In this document: in pieces, positions 1 through 6,565 of the stretch
Layout of the letters: each line of letters begins with the position of its first letter
How positions within the stretch are numbered: position 1 is the first letter of the stretch
Translations under genes and position numbers: made by a program
NCBI GenBank assembly: GCA_031273485.1
Contig: JAISRS010000097.1
Coordinates: forward strand, 1 to 6,610
Direction of reading: 5' to 3'
Source of the DNA: Prevotellaceae bacterium
Lineage (GTDB): Bacteria > Bacteroidota > Bacteroidia > Bacteroidales > UBA932
Length of the DNA stretch: 6,610 bases
Notes under the pieces: generated by a model
The model's database searches: none
Seen by the model: the letters and a program-made list of their open reading frames with translations, nothing else
Told to the model about the DNA's origin: nothing

Positions 1-1
1 A

Positions 2-181
2 ATAAGTTGCATCAAACCATACGAATTTTGGACATCTGATACCGGAGGGTTTGTAACAGTTTTCACAAATAAAGATGACTGTGAAGTCGAATTGAAAAAC
101 GACATTTTGGAATACACCCCCTTTGCTCTGATTTTTTTGTCATTCCTAAATTATATTGTATATTCGCACAAATTGAATTGA
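2..181 (+). CDS. Possible 3' end of an unidentified CDS cut by the left edge
   Basis: The second reading frame is open from the window edge to a TGA at 179-181, giving 59 residues. The first part reads like ordinary protein (EFWTSDTGGFVTVFTNKDD and so on) and the last part is hydrophobic and aromatic. I do not recognise a family. The final 15 codons overlap a good promoter match at 136-166, so the true gene may end elsewhere or the frame may be open by chance. The other five frames are interrupted over the same stretch or have no plausible start. Low confidence; the upstream flank would settle it. Confidence 0.2.
   Translation: MSCIKPYEFWTSDTGGFVTVFTNKDDCEVELKNDILEYTPFALIFLSFLNYIVYSHKLN
136..166 (+). 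promoter_or_regulatory. Bacteroidota-type promoter upstream of the UbiD gene
   Basis: TTTG at 136-139 is followed by 19 bases and then TATATTCG at 159-166. This fits the primary-sigma pattern of the phylum, -33 TTTG and -7 TAnnTTTG, with one mismatch in the -7 element. Transcription would begin a few bases after 166, leaving a leader of roughly 165 bases before the ATG at 337. The same 19-base spacing occurs in the promoter proposed for rpmB. Confidence 0.5.
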
Positions 182-270
182 TGCTTTCAATTGCGCCGAA
201 TTATCTGTATGTAAACAGTTATCGTAATTTGGAGGACATCAATACAGGTTCTTTAAGTAGAACAAATTAG
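181..270 (+). CDS. 29-codon leader ORF, possibly not translated
   Basis: An ATG at 181 opens a 29-codon frame ending in TAG at 268-270. The product would begin MLSIAPNYLYVNSYRN. It lies just downstream of the promoter at 136-166 and ends 66 bases before the UbiD start. I see no attenuator-type codon run, no terminator/antiterminator pair after it and no family resemblance. A frame this short can easily arise by chance, so this is listed only as a possible upstream ORF in the leader. Confidence 0.12.
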   Translation: MLSIAPNYLYVNSYRNLEDINTGSLSRTN

Positions 271-336
271 ATTCTGGAGAACATAAATAATATAAATCGG
301 GCGGGTATCAAGCCTGTCATTAAAAATTAATTAATC

Positions 337-2103
337 ATGTATTTTGATTTATCGGGTTATATAGAATATTTGGAGGCAAAAAACGAACTGATAAGAATAC
401 ACGAGTTCGTTAACCCCGAATTGGAAATCGCCGAAGTAGTGGAACGCATATCGAAAATTAGGACAAAAGGCAAAGAAGGCGGAAAAGCCCTGTTATTCCT
501 AAATACCGGCACAGATTTCCCTGTGCTGATAAACGCTTTCGGCTCCGACAACAGGGTAAAAGCCGCCCTGGGACTTTCGGATATCAACGACATCCCGGCT
601 GAAATAGACCTGCTTTTTAAACGCATCAGTTCGCCGAAAGCCAATCTGTGGGACAAATTGAAACTGCTGCCTACACTCAGGCACATATCCTACTGGTTTC
701 CAAAAGTTGTTAAAATGCAATCCCCCTCCTGTCAGGAAGTGGTGATGCCATCGCCGAAATTGAGCAACCTTCCGATTCTCAAATGCTGGCCCCACGACGG
801 AGGACGTTTCATTACGCTCCCCCTGGTGCATACCAAAGACCTGGAAACAGGACTGAGAAATGTCGGAATGTACAGACTTCAGATATTCGACGACGCTACC
901 ACAGGAATGCACTGGCACAGACATAAAACCGGAGCAAAACATTTTGAATCCTATAAAAAAGCAAAAAAACTTATGCCCGTCGCCGTTACCCTTGGCGGCG
1001 ACCCCGCATACACCTGGTGCGCAGCCGCTCCGCTACCCGAAAATGTGGATGAATATCTGTTTGCGGGATTTCTTAGGAAATACCCCGTAAGATTAGTAAA
1101 ATGCCTCACACAGGACATCGAAATACCCGAAGATTCGGACTTTGTTATCGAAGGATACATCGACCCGAGCGAAGCCTTCGCCGCTGAAGGACCATTTGGC
1201 GACCACACAGGGTTTTATTCCCTCACGGAGATATATCCCAAAATGCACGTAACCTGCATAACCCACCGAAAAGGAGCCGTCTATCCCGCCACCGTAGTCG
1301 GGATACCTCCGCAGGAAGACACATACATCTCCAAAGCCATAGAAACCATATTCCTTAAACCCATACAAATGCTCATTGCGCCGGAAATAACGGATTTATA
1401 CCTGCCTAAAGAAGGAGTATGCCACAATATCGCCATCATTGCCATAGAAAAAACATACCCCGGACAGGCAATAAAAATCGCAAACGCAATGTGGGGAGCA
1501 GGACAAATGATGTTTTGCAAAGTAATTATAGTAGTAGATTCAAACGTTGATACACACAGCGCAAGCGGAGTAATGAGCGCAATGGGAAAACACTGGCATC
1601 CGTCGATGGACACCTATTTCACCAAAGGACCGCTCGACGTGCTTGACCATGCAGCCCGACAACCCGGTTTCGGAGGCAAACTGTGCATCGACGCCACGAA
1701 AAAAATGCCGGAAGAAGAAAGTTTATTCGCACTACAGACAGTGGATAAAACATATATATTCTGTAATGAAGACAATATACCCGCAACAAAAGCAAAACTG
1801 ACGGTGATTTTCGACCGGGAAACAGACCTTTCCGACTTCGAAACCTGCCTCTGGATTGCAACAAGCAATATCGACGCAGCTTACGACTGCACTGTCGAGA
1901 ATAACTCTTTAACAGTAGATGCGCGTACAAAATTCAAAACCAAAGATTTTCACCGACCCTGGCCTAACGTCATTTGCATGGACGATGCTACAATTAACGC
2001 CATTGACGAAAAATGGGAAAAACTCGGTCTTGGAAAATTCATACAGTCGCCATCATTAAAATATAAACATCTGGTAAAAAGCAACGGCGCTCAAATGAAC
2101 TGA
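337..2103 (+). CDS. ubiD: UbiD-family prenyl-FMN-dependent decarboxylase, probably for menaquinone synthesis
   Basis: This complete 588-residue cytoplasmic enzyme should remove a carboxyl group from an aromatic or unsaturated acid using prenylated FMN, which a separate UbiX makes. Family landmarks are in the expected order: an N-terminal DLSGYIEYLEAKNELIRI segment; N175-VGMY-R180, matching the cofactor-binding Asn and catalytic Arg of the family; a His-rich MHWHRHKTG stretch at 191-199, where the metal/phosphate-binding His is expected; and E284-GPFGDHTGFY, the acidic active-site loop. The C-terminal EKWEKLGLG and SPSL motifs are intact, so there is no sign of decay. The start is the only Met near the N-terminus, follows in-frame stops and has an A/T-rich leader without a Shine-Dalgarno. 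In this phylum such enzymes are usually assigned to menaquinone synthesis, but sequence alone does not fix the substrate and no quinone gene or ubiX lies nearby. The gene appears monocistronic; no clear terminator follows. Confidence 0.93.
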   Translation: MYFDLSGYIEYLEAKNELIRIHEFVNPELEIAEVVERISKIRTKGKEGGKALLFLNTGTDFPVLINAFGSDNRVKAALGLSDINDIPAEIDLLFKRISSPKANLWDKLKLLPTLRHISYWFPKVVKMQSPSCQEVVMPSPKLSNLPILKCWPHDGGRFITLPLVHTKDLETGLRNVGMYRLQIFDDATTGMHWHRHKTGAKHFESYKKAKKLMPVAVTLGGDPAYTWCAAAPLPENVDEYLFAGFLRKYPVRLVKCLTQDIEIPEDSDFVIEGYIDPSEAFAAEGPFGDHTGFYSLTEIYPKMHVTCITHRKGAVYPATVVGIPPQEDTYISKAIETIFLKPIQMLIAPEITDLYLPKEGVCHNIAIIAIEKTYPGQAIKIANAMWGAGQMMFCKVIIVVDSNVDTHSASGVMSAMGKHWHPSMDTYFTKGPLDVLDHAARQPGFGGKLCIDATKKMPEEESLFALQTVDKTYIFCNEDNIPATKAKLTVIFDRETDLSDFETCLWIATSNIDAAYDCTVENNSLTVDARTKFKTKDFHRPWPNVICMDDATINAIDEKWEKLGLGKFIQSPSLKYKHLVKSNGAQMN

Positions 2104-2339
2104 TTCCTTCACAATAAATTCCTTGAAAACCTCCAATTCGCGGATTAAAAATTTGCGGACAACCGTAAAAAAGTCTTTGCAGATAAACATTTTCACAGGC
2201 ATGTAGCATTTTTTCAATCTATTGATTGTGCGAATAAAAGAGTTCAAACATAATTACATAGACAACACGCAAACCGGTCAAATCATGTTAAAAACTTTTA
2301 AAACTGTCCGAATTATTCATTTTATTGACTTTATTGTAT

Positions 2340-2347
2340 TAATTTTG
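2340..2347 (+). promoter_or_regulatory. -7 element of the lipoprotein/barrel/yifB promoter
   Basis: TAATTTTG is an exact match to the Bacteroidota -7 consensus TAnnTTTG and lies 21 bases before the ATG at 2369. It would give a short leader of roughly 15 bases. The -33 element is weak: there is no TTTG 19-20 bases upstream, and the TTG at 2325-2327 is too close. The site helps set the start of the next gene, because upstream starts would lie outside the transcript. Confidence 0.45.
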
Positions 2348-2368
2348 CGCAATTTTAAATTTGATAAA

Positions 2369-3001
2369 ATGGAACATTCATTAATTTTTAGCTCAATAAA
2401 GAAACAGATAAGATACCTGTTATGCTTTATTTCTTTAATCTTTGCAGTTTCGTGTTACAAAACCGACGACGCCCTGTTCAACAGAATTACTTCCAATTTG
2501 GAACTCTCCATACCCTTAGTAGATACCACAATTGAAGTGAAAAATTTCCAGGAAATCAAAAATTCCCCGGAATATATAGAAATCCCTGCCGACATGCCCT
2601 TAGCCATGAACGAACTGTCGTTTCCGTTTTATCTGGGCAACTTTGCAAGCACTCAGGAAGTGGAATGGATCATACCGCAGATTATTGCAGATACAAAAAA
2701 TTTACCTGCGGATACCAGAATAGAATTAAACGTATATGTCAAAGCCAACGGCGAAAAACACTATTTCTGGATACCGGAAAGCACCCCCGTTGCAACAAAC
2801 TCAGGCTACGTTACCATACCCGATCAACCGGTTAAAGTACCGGTGACCGATGAAAAACTCAGATCGGCAAACAGCGTATTCATGATTCTGGTTATTTCGT
2901 TTCCGGAAAAGAAAAAAGTTTCAGAACTTTTATCCTACAAGGTAAATGTGAAATTTGCCATAACAATAAAATTAAAGACAGATTTAGCAGTAAAATTATG
3001 A
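2369..3001 (+). CDS. Uncharacterised lipoprotein paired with a DUF5723-like barrel protein
   Basis: The product is a 210-residue predicted lipoprotein of unknown function. Residues 11-28 form a basic-then-hydrophobic signal peptide ending FAVSC, so Cys29 should be the acylated residue after signal peptidase II cleavage. It is followed by YKTDD, which resembles the acidic Bacteroidota export signal (K with D/E residues) that sends lipoproteins to the cell surface; this is inference. The mature part begins with a LELSIPLVDTTIEV segment and is rich in short beta-type stretches, with no catalytic motif visible. The frame is open upstream to a TTG at 2222 and an ATG at 2285. The ATG at 2369 is preferred because it gives a normal signal peptide and follows the -7 element at 2340. 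The stop overlaps the next start by ATGA, implying translational coupling and a shared role. Confidence 0.8.
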   Translation: MEHSLIFSSIKKQIRYLLCFISLIFAVSCYKTDDALFNRITSNLELSIPLVDTTIEVKNFQEIKNSPEYIEIPADMPLAMNELSFPFYLGNFASTQEVEWIIPQIIADTKNLPADTRIELNVYVKANGEKHYFWIPESTPVATNSGYVTIPDQPVKVPVTDEKLRSANSVFMILVISFPEKKKVSELLSYKVNVKFAITIKLKTDLAVKL

Positions 3002-4479
3002 TTAAAAAAATATTGTTCGTTTTCTTAGGTTTAATCCCTGTTTTTGGCTCGTATGCCCAACAAAACATGACGCTTTACCAGATGCATGACATTCTGCAGT
3101 CAAATTCCCTGAATCCTTCCGTGGCAAGCGACTGCCGATGGAATATAGGCTTCCCCCTGCTGGGAAATATCTCTGTAGCCGCCGGAATGCCGGTGGCCTA
3201 CAATGACCTGACGGTTAAAAATGCAGCTGCAAATACAACTGCGAATGAAACACAGTATTATGCAACAAATAACTCAAGAGTAATGAGCGGCGACGAATTA
3301 CTGTCGTTGTTGAAAAACAACAATTTGTTTTCCGCAAACGTAAACGTCAATATCCTGACAATAGGCTACAGAAGCGCAAATACCTACTACCAGTTTACGA
3401 TGAACGACAGAGTTTCACTGGCATTATCCGTCAATAAAGAACCCTTCGAACTTCTGTTCAAAGGCAATGCCCCGTTTGCGGGTCAGATGGTTGAAGGAAA
3501 GTTCGCCGCCTCCGGCATGTTCTACAGAGAATACGGAATGAATATAGCTCACGATTTCGGAGATAATTTCTGGTTCGGCGCACGCGCCAAACTGCTCTTC
3601 GGCAGATTGAGCGTATATGGACCCCATAATATCGCATCGTTCTACACCGACCCGTCAACATATACATTAACACTAAATTCCGACTTGCTCGTAAGAGGCT
3701 CCGTGCCGGGTACAATGAAAACGGACGCAAAAGGATTTGTCACCGGATTCGACTCGAATATTGCCATCGGAGATCTCGTGTTAAATACCGGAAACATCGG
3801 GGGAGCAATAGACCTGGGGTTTAATAAAACTCTCGAAAACGGAGTGAAAATCTCCGGAAGCATATTGAATCTGGGCATAGTGAACTGGAACAAAAATACG
3901 CACGCACTCAATCGGCGGGCTTCGTTAAACTACACCGGACCAACTCCGGCTATCGACAGCTGGAAAGATTTGGTTGATACCCTGAAATCCGTAGTAAAAT
4001 TCTCCTATACAAAAGATGAAGCATATTCTCAATGGCTGTCCCCCGAAATTATGTTCGGCTTCAGCGCCCCGGTAGCGGACTACCTAAGGTTGGGCGTAAC
4101 GGGATACGGAGCATTTAATCCCGCAGGTTTTCCCTGGGCGCTCACAGCTACAGCCTTAACCGACAATATTTCCAATTTCTACGGAGCCGTGTCCTACACC
4201 GTTACCAACAATTCGTTTGTGAACGTCGGACTTGGACTCGGAGTTAAACTCGGAGCTTTCAACCTTCACGTAATAACGGATAATATTATTGCAACATTCA
4301 ATCCATTGTCTCAAAAATATGCAACCGTGCAGTTTGGAATAAATTTCAAATTCGGATGCGGCGAAAACGATGATTCCTCCGGCAAGAAAATGGGCGCCGT
4401 ACCCTGTCCTTCTTATGGAGGCTCCAAAAGTTCGGGCGCAATTCCATGCCCTTCATCAAGTCGAAGATCAAAAAGATAA
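2998..4479 (+). CDS. DUF5723-like outer-membrane beta-barrel protein
   Basis: This 493-residue protein has a signal peptide, MIKKILFVFLGLIPVFGSYA, with likely cleavage after Ala20. The early mature segment, with LYQMHDILQSNSLNPSV followed by an IGFPLLGNISV stretch, resembles the start of DUF5723 proteins: Bacteroidota outer-membrane proteins of unknown function with FadL/PorV-like barrels. Alternating glycine-rich amphipathic strands, such as GVKISGSILNLGIVNW and FVNVGLGLGVKLGAFNLHV, run to about residue 453 and support a barrel. A soluble basic tail follows, containing two 14-residue repeats with a PCPS core, so the protein does not end in the usual terminal aromatic residue. It overlaps the upstream lipoprotein by four bases and probably works with it at the outer membrane. 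The family name is from recognition; function is unknown. Confidence 0.78.
   Translation: MIKKILFVFLGLIPVFGSYAQQNMTLYQMHDILQSNSLNPSVASDCRWNIGFPLLGNISVAAGMPVAYNDLTVKNAAANTTANETQYYATNNSRVMSGDELLSLLKNNNLFSANVNVNILTIGYRSANTYYQFTMNDRVSLALSVNKEPFELLFKGNAPFAGQMVEGKFAASGMFYREYGMNIAHDFGDNFWFGARAKLLFGRLSVYGPHNIASFYTDPSTYTLTLNSDLLVRGSVPGTMKTDAKGFVTGFDSNIAIGDLVLNTGNIGGAIDLGFNKTLENGVKISGSILNLGIVNWNKNTHALNRRASLNYTGPTPAIDSWKDLVDTLKSVVKFSYTKDEAYSQWLSPEIMFGFSAPVADYLRLGVTGYGAFNPAGFPWALTATALTDNISNFYGAVSYTVTNNSFVNVGLGLGVKLGAFNLHVITDNIIATFNPLSQKYATVQFGINFKFGCGENDDSSGKKMGAVPCPSYGGSKSSGAIPCPSSSRRSKR
4393..4476 (+). repeat. Two tandem 42-base units encoding 14-residue PCPS repeats
   Basis: The last 28 codons before the TAA at 4477 form two adjacent units, 4393-4434 and 4435-4476. 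They encode GAVPCPSYGGSKSS and GAIPCPSSSRRSKR. The first seven residues match except Val/Ile, with Cys at 470 and 484 of the barrel protein. The bases agree well only over about the first 20 positions of each unit and differ at several synonymous or near-synonymous sites, so the duplication is not recent and the PCPS core looks kept at the protein level. Confidence 0.7.
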
Positions 4480-4487
4480 ATAATGAA

Positions 4488-6029
4488 ATGACGCTAATAA
4501 AGGTATATGGAAGTGCGGTATTCGGCGTGAAATCCACGCTGATCACCATCGAAACAAGCGTATCCAAGGGCGTAAACTTTTATCTTGTCGGACTGCCCGA
4601 CAACGCTGTGAAAGAAAGCCAGCAAAGAGTCTATACCGCCATAAACGCCAACGGATTTTATATACCTCAGAAAAGAATTGTGATCAATATGGCTCCCGCC
4701 GATATAAAAAAGGAAGGAGCCGCCTACGATTTGCCTCTCGCAGTGAGTTTGCTCGCCGCCAACGACCAGATGCCCGGCAGGGATTTGGATAAATACATCA
4801 TTATGGGCGAACTTTCGCTGGACGGCGCAGTGCGACCCATAAAAGGAGCCTTACCGATAGCAATAATGGCACGAGAACTTGGATTCAAGGGTTTTATCCT
4901 CCCGGAAGAAAACTCGAAAGAAGCCGCCGTAGTCGATAAATTAGATGTGTATGGCGTAAAGAATCTCAAGGAAGTAATGCGTTTTTTTAATGATAACAGC
5001 GCTCTCAACCGGGTGGTGGTTAATACGAGGGAGGAATTTTACAAAAATATTGCCTTATGCGACGCCGATTTTTCGGACGTCAAAGGTCAGGAAAACGTTA
5101 AGCGCGCAATGGAAATCGCCGCCGCCGGAGGTCATAACATAATAATGATAGGACCTCCGGGAGCCGGAAAAACCATGCTCGCAAAACGTCTTGCATCCAT
5201 CATCCCCCCGCTGACCCTGCACGAAGCGCTGGAAACAACCAAAATCCATTCCGTTGCCGGAAAAATCGAACATAATTCGGGCTTAATCTCCCAACGTCCT
5301 TTCCGGGCGCCGCATCACACAATTTCGGATATAGCGCTCGTAGGCGGAGGAACTTTCCCTCAACCCGGAGAAATTTCGCTTGCCAACAACGGGGTTTTGT
5401 TTTTAGACGAATTGCCCGAATTTCGTCGCAGCGTATTGGAAGTGATGAGGCAACCGCTGGAAGAACGGAAAATCGTTATCTCCAGAGCAAAATTCACAGT
5501 GGAATATCCCGCGAATTTTATGCTTGCCGCCTCCATGAATCCCTGTCCTTGCGGCTATTACAATCACCCCGAAAAAAAATGCGTCTGTCCTCCGGGAGCC
5601 GTAAAGAAATATTTGTCCCGCATATCGGGACCCCTGTTAGACCGCATAGATATACATATAGAAGTAATACCCGTGCCTTTTGAAAAACTTTCGGAGAAAT
5701 CCGTTTCCGAAAACAGTTCAACTATCCGTGAAAGGGTAATCGCCGCACGCGAAATTCAGCGGAAACGCTTCGAAGAACACAAGGGCATCTATTGTAATGC
5801 GATGATGGAAAGTAAACTGATAAGAAAATACTGCGAATTGGATACGGCAGGTTCAAATCTCATAAAAATGGCAATGGAACGTCTTGGACTGTCGGCACGT
5901 GCATACGACAGAATCCTGAAAGTGTCACGCACAATCGCCGACCTCGCCAATTCGGAACATATTCTATCAAAACACCTCGCCGAAGCCATAAATTACCGAA
6001 ACTTAGACCGCGAAGGCTGGGCAGGGTGA
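4488..6029 (+). CDS. yifB: YifB/ComM family AAA+ ATPase (Mg-chelatase-like)
   Basis: This is a complete 513-residue member of the family, near its usual length of about 500. Residues 1 to about 165 form the Lon/S16-like N-terminal domain, starting VYGSAVFGV and containing VGLPDNAVKESQQRV. The AAA+ core has Walker A GPPGAGKT at 222-229, Walker B VLFLDE at 303-308, sensor-1 Asn351 and a GPLLDRID segment at 381-388 with a candidate Arg finger. A Cys cluster at 353, 355, 365 and 367 (PCPCG and CVCPP) is a family trait and may bind metal. The Mg_chelatase_C region, with LGLSARAYDRILKVSRTIADL, ends the protein. In Vibrio and Acinetobacter, ComM is a branch-migration helicase used in natural transformation; that role is inferred here. 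An ATG at 4446 would add 14 residues and overlap the barrel gene. The ATG at 4488, eight bases after that stop, fits the family start better. Confidence 0.94.
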   Translation: MTLIKVYGSAVFGVKSTLITIETSVSKGVNFYLVGLPDNAVKESQQRVYTAINANGFYIPQKRIVINMAPADIKKEGAAYDLPLAVSLLAANDQMPGRDLDKYIIMGELSLDGAVRPIKGALPIAIMARELGFKGFILPEENSKEAAVVDKLDVYGVKNLKEVMRFFNDNSALNRVVVNTREEFYKNIALCDADFSDVKGQENVKRAMEIAAAGGHNIIMIGPPGAGKTMLAKRLASIIPPLTLHEALETTKIHSVAGKIEHNSGLISQRPFRAPHHTISDIALVGGGTFPQPGEISLANNGVLFLDELPEFRRSVLEVMRQPLEERKIVISRAKFTVEYPANFMLAASMNPCPCGYYNHPEKKCVCPPGAVKKYLSRISGPLLDRIDIHIEVIPVPFEKLSEKSVSENSSTIRERVIAAREIQRKRFEEHKGIYCNAMMESKLIRKYCELDTAGSNLIKMAMERLGLSARAYDRILKVSRTIADLANSEHILSKHLAEAINYRNLDREGWAG

Positions 6030-6032
6030 AAT

Positions 6033-6065
6033 GAATTAGAAATTAGAAATTACGAATTACGAATG
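6033..6065. repeat. Heptanucleotide tandem repeat tract
   Basis: Four consecutive 7-base units begin three bases after the yifB stop: GAATTAG, AAATTAG, AAATTAC and GAATTAC, followed by a partial GAATG. The consensus is RAATTAS. Tracts of this type are known as short tandem repeats scattered between genes in some bacterial genomes. Here it sits between an intact gene and a broken one, so it may mark a slippage or recombination junction. It could not encode anything useful because it contains repeated TAG and TTA words. Confidence 0.75.
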
Positions 6066-6096
6066 TCCTGAACGATGAAGTCGGAAGGAAGAACGA

Positions 6097-6321
6097 CATG
6101 CTTATGAATTATTACGTAAATTAAAGACCATCAAATTTGTACCAAGTCTTGCAGGAGTATCTACATCTACCTCCTATCCGGCTAAAACTTCACACCATTC
6201 GCTGAACAGCGAAGAACTGAAAAAAGCCAATATTTCAAAGGGATTGATACGTATATCGGCAGGACTTGAAGATATACGGGATATTATTGATGAATTTGAC
6301 AAAACAATATCCGAAATTTGA
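6097..6321 (+). pseudogene. 5'-truncated remnant of a Cys/Met-metabolism PLP-dependent enzyme
   Basis: An open stretch of about 75 codons ends in TGA at 6319-6321 and matches the C-terminus of the cystathionine gamma-synthase / beta-lyase / methionine gamma-lyase family. The diagnostic order is present: AYELLRKLKTIKFVPSLAGV, then YPAKTSHHSL, then ELKKANISKGLIRISAGLED, then IRDIIDEFDKTI. Full enzymes have roughly 380-430 residues with a PLP-binding Lys near the middle, and all of that is missing. The frame is closed upstream by TGA at 6076-6078, and no in-frame ATG occurs in the homologous part. The out-of-frame ATG at 6098 reaches a stop within a few codons. The fragment cannot be active. It most likely reflects a deletion that left only the 3' end. 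The exact family member cannot be told from this piece. Confidence 0.82.
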
Positions 6322-6354
6322 AAAAAAAACACAGTTTGAGTAATTTTTATCGGT

Positions 6355-6407
6355 GATTTTAGGATTTATCCGTACAAAATCCGCATAGAATTAAAATAAT
6401 TTTATGC
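6355..6407. other. Two adjacent inverted repeats (possible hairpins)
   Basis: The first has arms GATTTT (6355-6360) and AAAATC (6376-6381), with an inner GGA/TCC pairing. The second, one base later, has arms GCATAGAATTA (6383-6393) and TAATTTTATGC (6397-6407) around an AAA loop: 11 pairs, one of them G-T. Neither is followed by a T run on either strand, so they are not textbook intrinsic terminators. They lie upstream of the proposed rpmB promoter and would therefore belong to read-through from the left or act as DNA elements. Confidence 0.4.
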
Positions 6408-6439
6408 AGTTGAAATACAGGGATTAATACCAAAATTGA

Positions 6440-6477
6440 GAAATAAATTTGAAAAATAATTGAAATAAATTTGAAAA
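6440..6477. repeat. A/T-rich direct repeat with 22-base spacing
   Basis: GAAATAAATTTGAAAA occurs at 6440-6455 and again at 6462-6477, exactly 22 bases apart and so close to two helical turns. A degraded third copy, GAATAGATTTGAAAA, lies at 6529-6543 in the rpmB leader. The A-tracts in helical phase could bend DNA upstream of the rpmB promoter, but low-complexity sequence in an A/T-rich gap can also produce such matches. Confidence 0.45.
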
Positions 6478-6497
6478 TAAGAAAAAAAAACCCGACA

Positions 6498-6528
6498 TTT
6501 GCGCCGAATTTTGAATTACCTATTTTGG
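6498..6528 (+). promoter_or_regulatory. Promoter of rpmB
   Basis: TTTG at 6498-6501, a 19-base spacer and TATTTTGG at 6521-6528 match the Bacteroidota TTTG / TAnnTTTG promoter, with one mismatch in the -7 element. The leader to the ATG at 6566 would be about 30 bases long, A-rich and without a Shine-Dalgarno, as is usual for ribosomal-protein genes of this phylum. Confidence 0.5.
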
Positions 6529-6565
6529 GAATAGATTTGAAAATAAAAATATTAAAAAGAACATT

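Noticed and set aside
499..942. Long minus-strand open frame inside the UbiD gene.
   Set aside because: It is fully covered by a well-supported gene on the + strand, resembles no family and has no start signals. The other minus-strand frames across the window are rejected for the same reason.
2104..2221. Possible terminator or RNA gene after the UbiD gene.
   Set aside because: There are only short direct repeats (ATTCCTT twice; CGCGGA/TGCGGA), with no stable inverted repeat followed by T residues and no tRNA-like cloverleaf.
2222..2368. Longer N-terminus for the lipoprotein, from a TTG at 2222 or an ATG at 2285.
   Set aside because: It would place an extra hydrophobic stretch before a normal lipoprotein signal peptide, and a perfect -7 promoter element at 2340-2347 lies inside the extension.
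4446..4487. Upstream ATG for yifB adding 14 residues.
   Set aside because: The added residues are translated from the second PCPS repeat unit and stop region of the barrel gene in another frame. The family normally begins at the VYGSAVFGV segment right after the ATG at 4488.
5538..5608. Cys cluster in YifB as a possible novel metal-binding insertion.
   Set aside because: The PCPCG and CVCP motifs are a normal feature of the YifB/ComM family.
191..6510. The 12-mer TTGCGCCGAATT occurs at 191-202 and at 6499-6510, near two promoters.
   Set aside because: One such match is expected by chance in a window of this size, and the two copies sit at different positions relative to their promoters.
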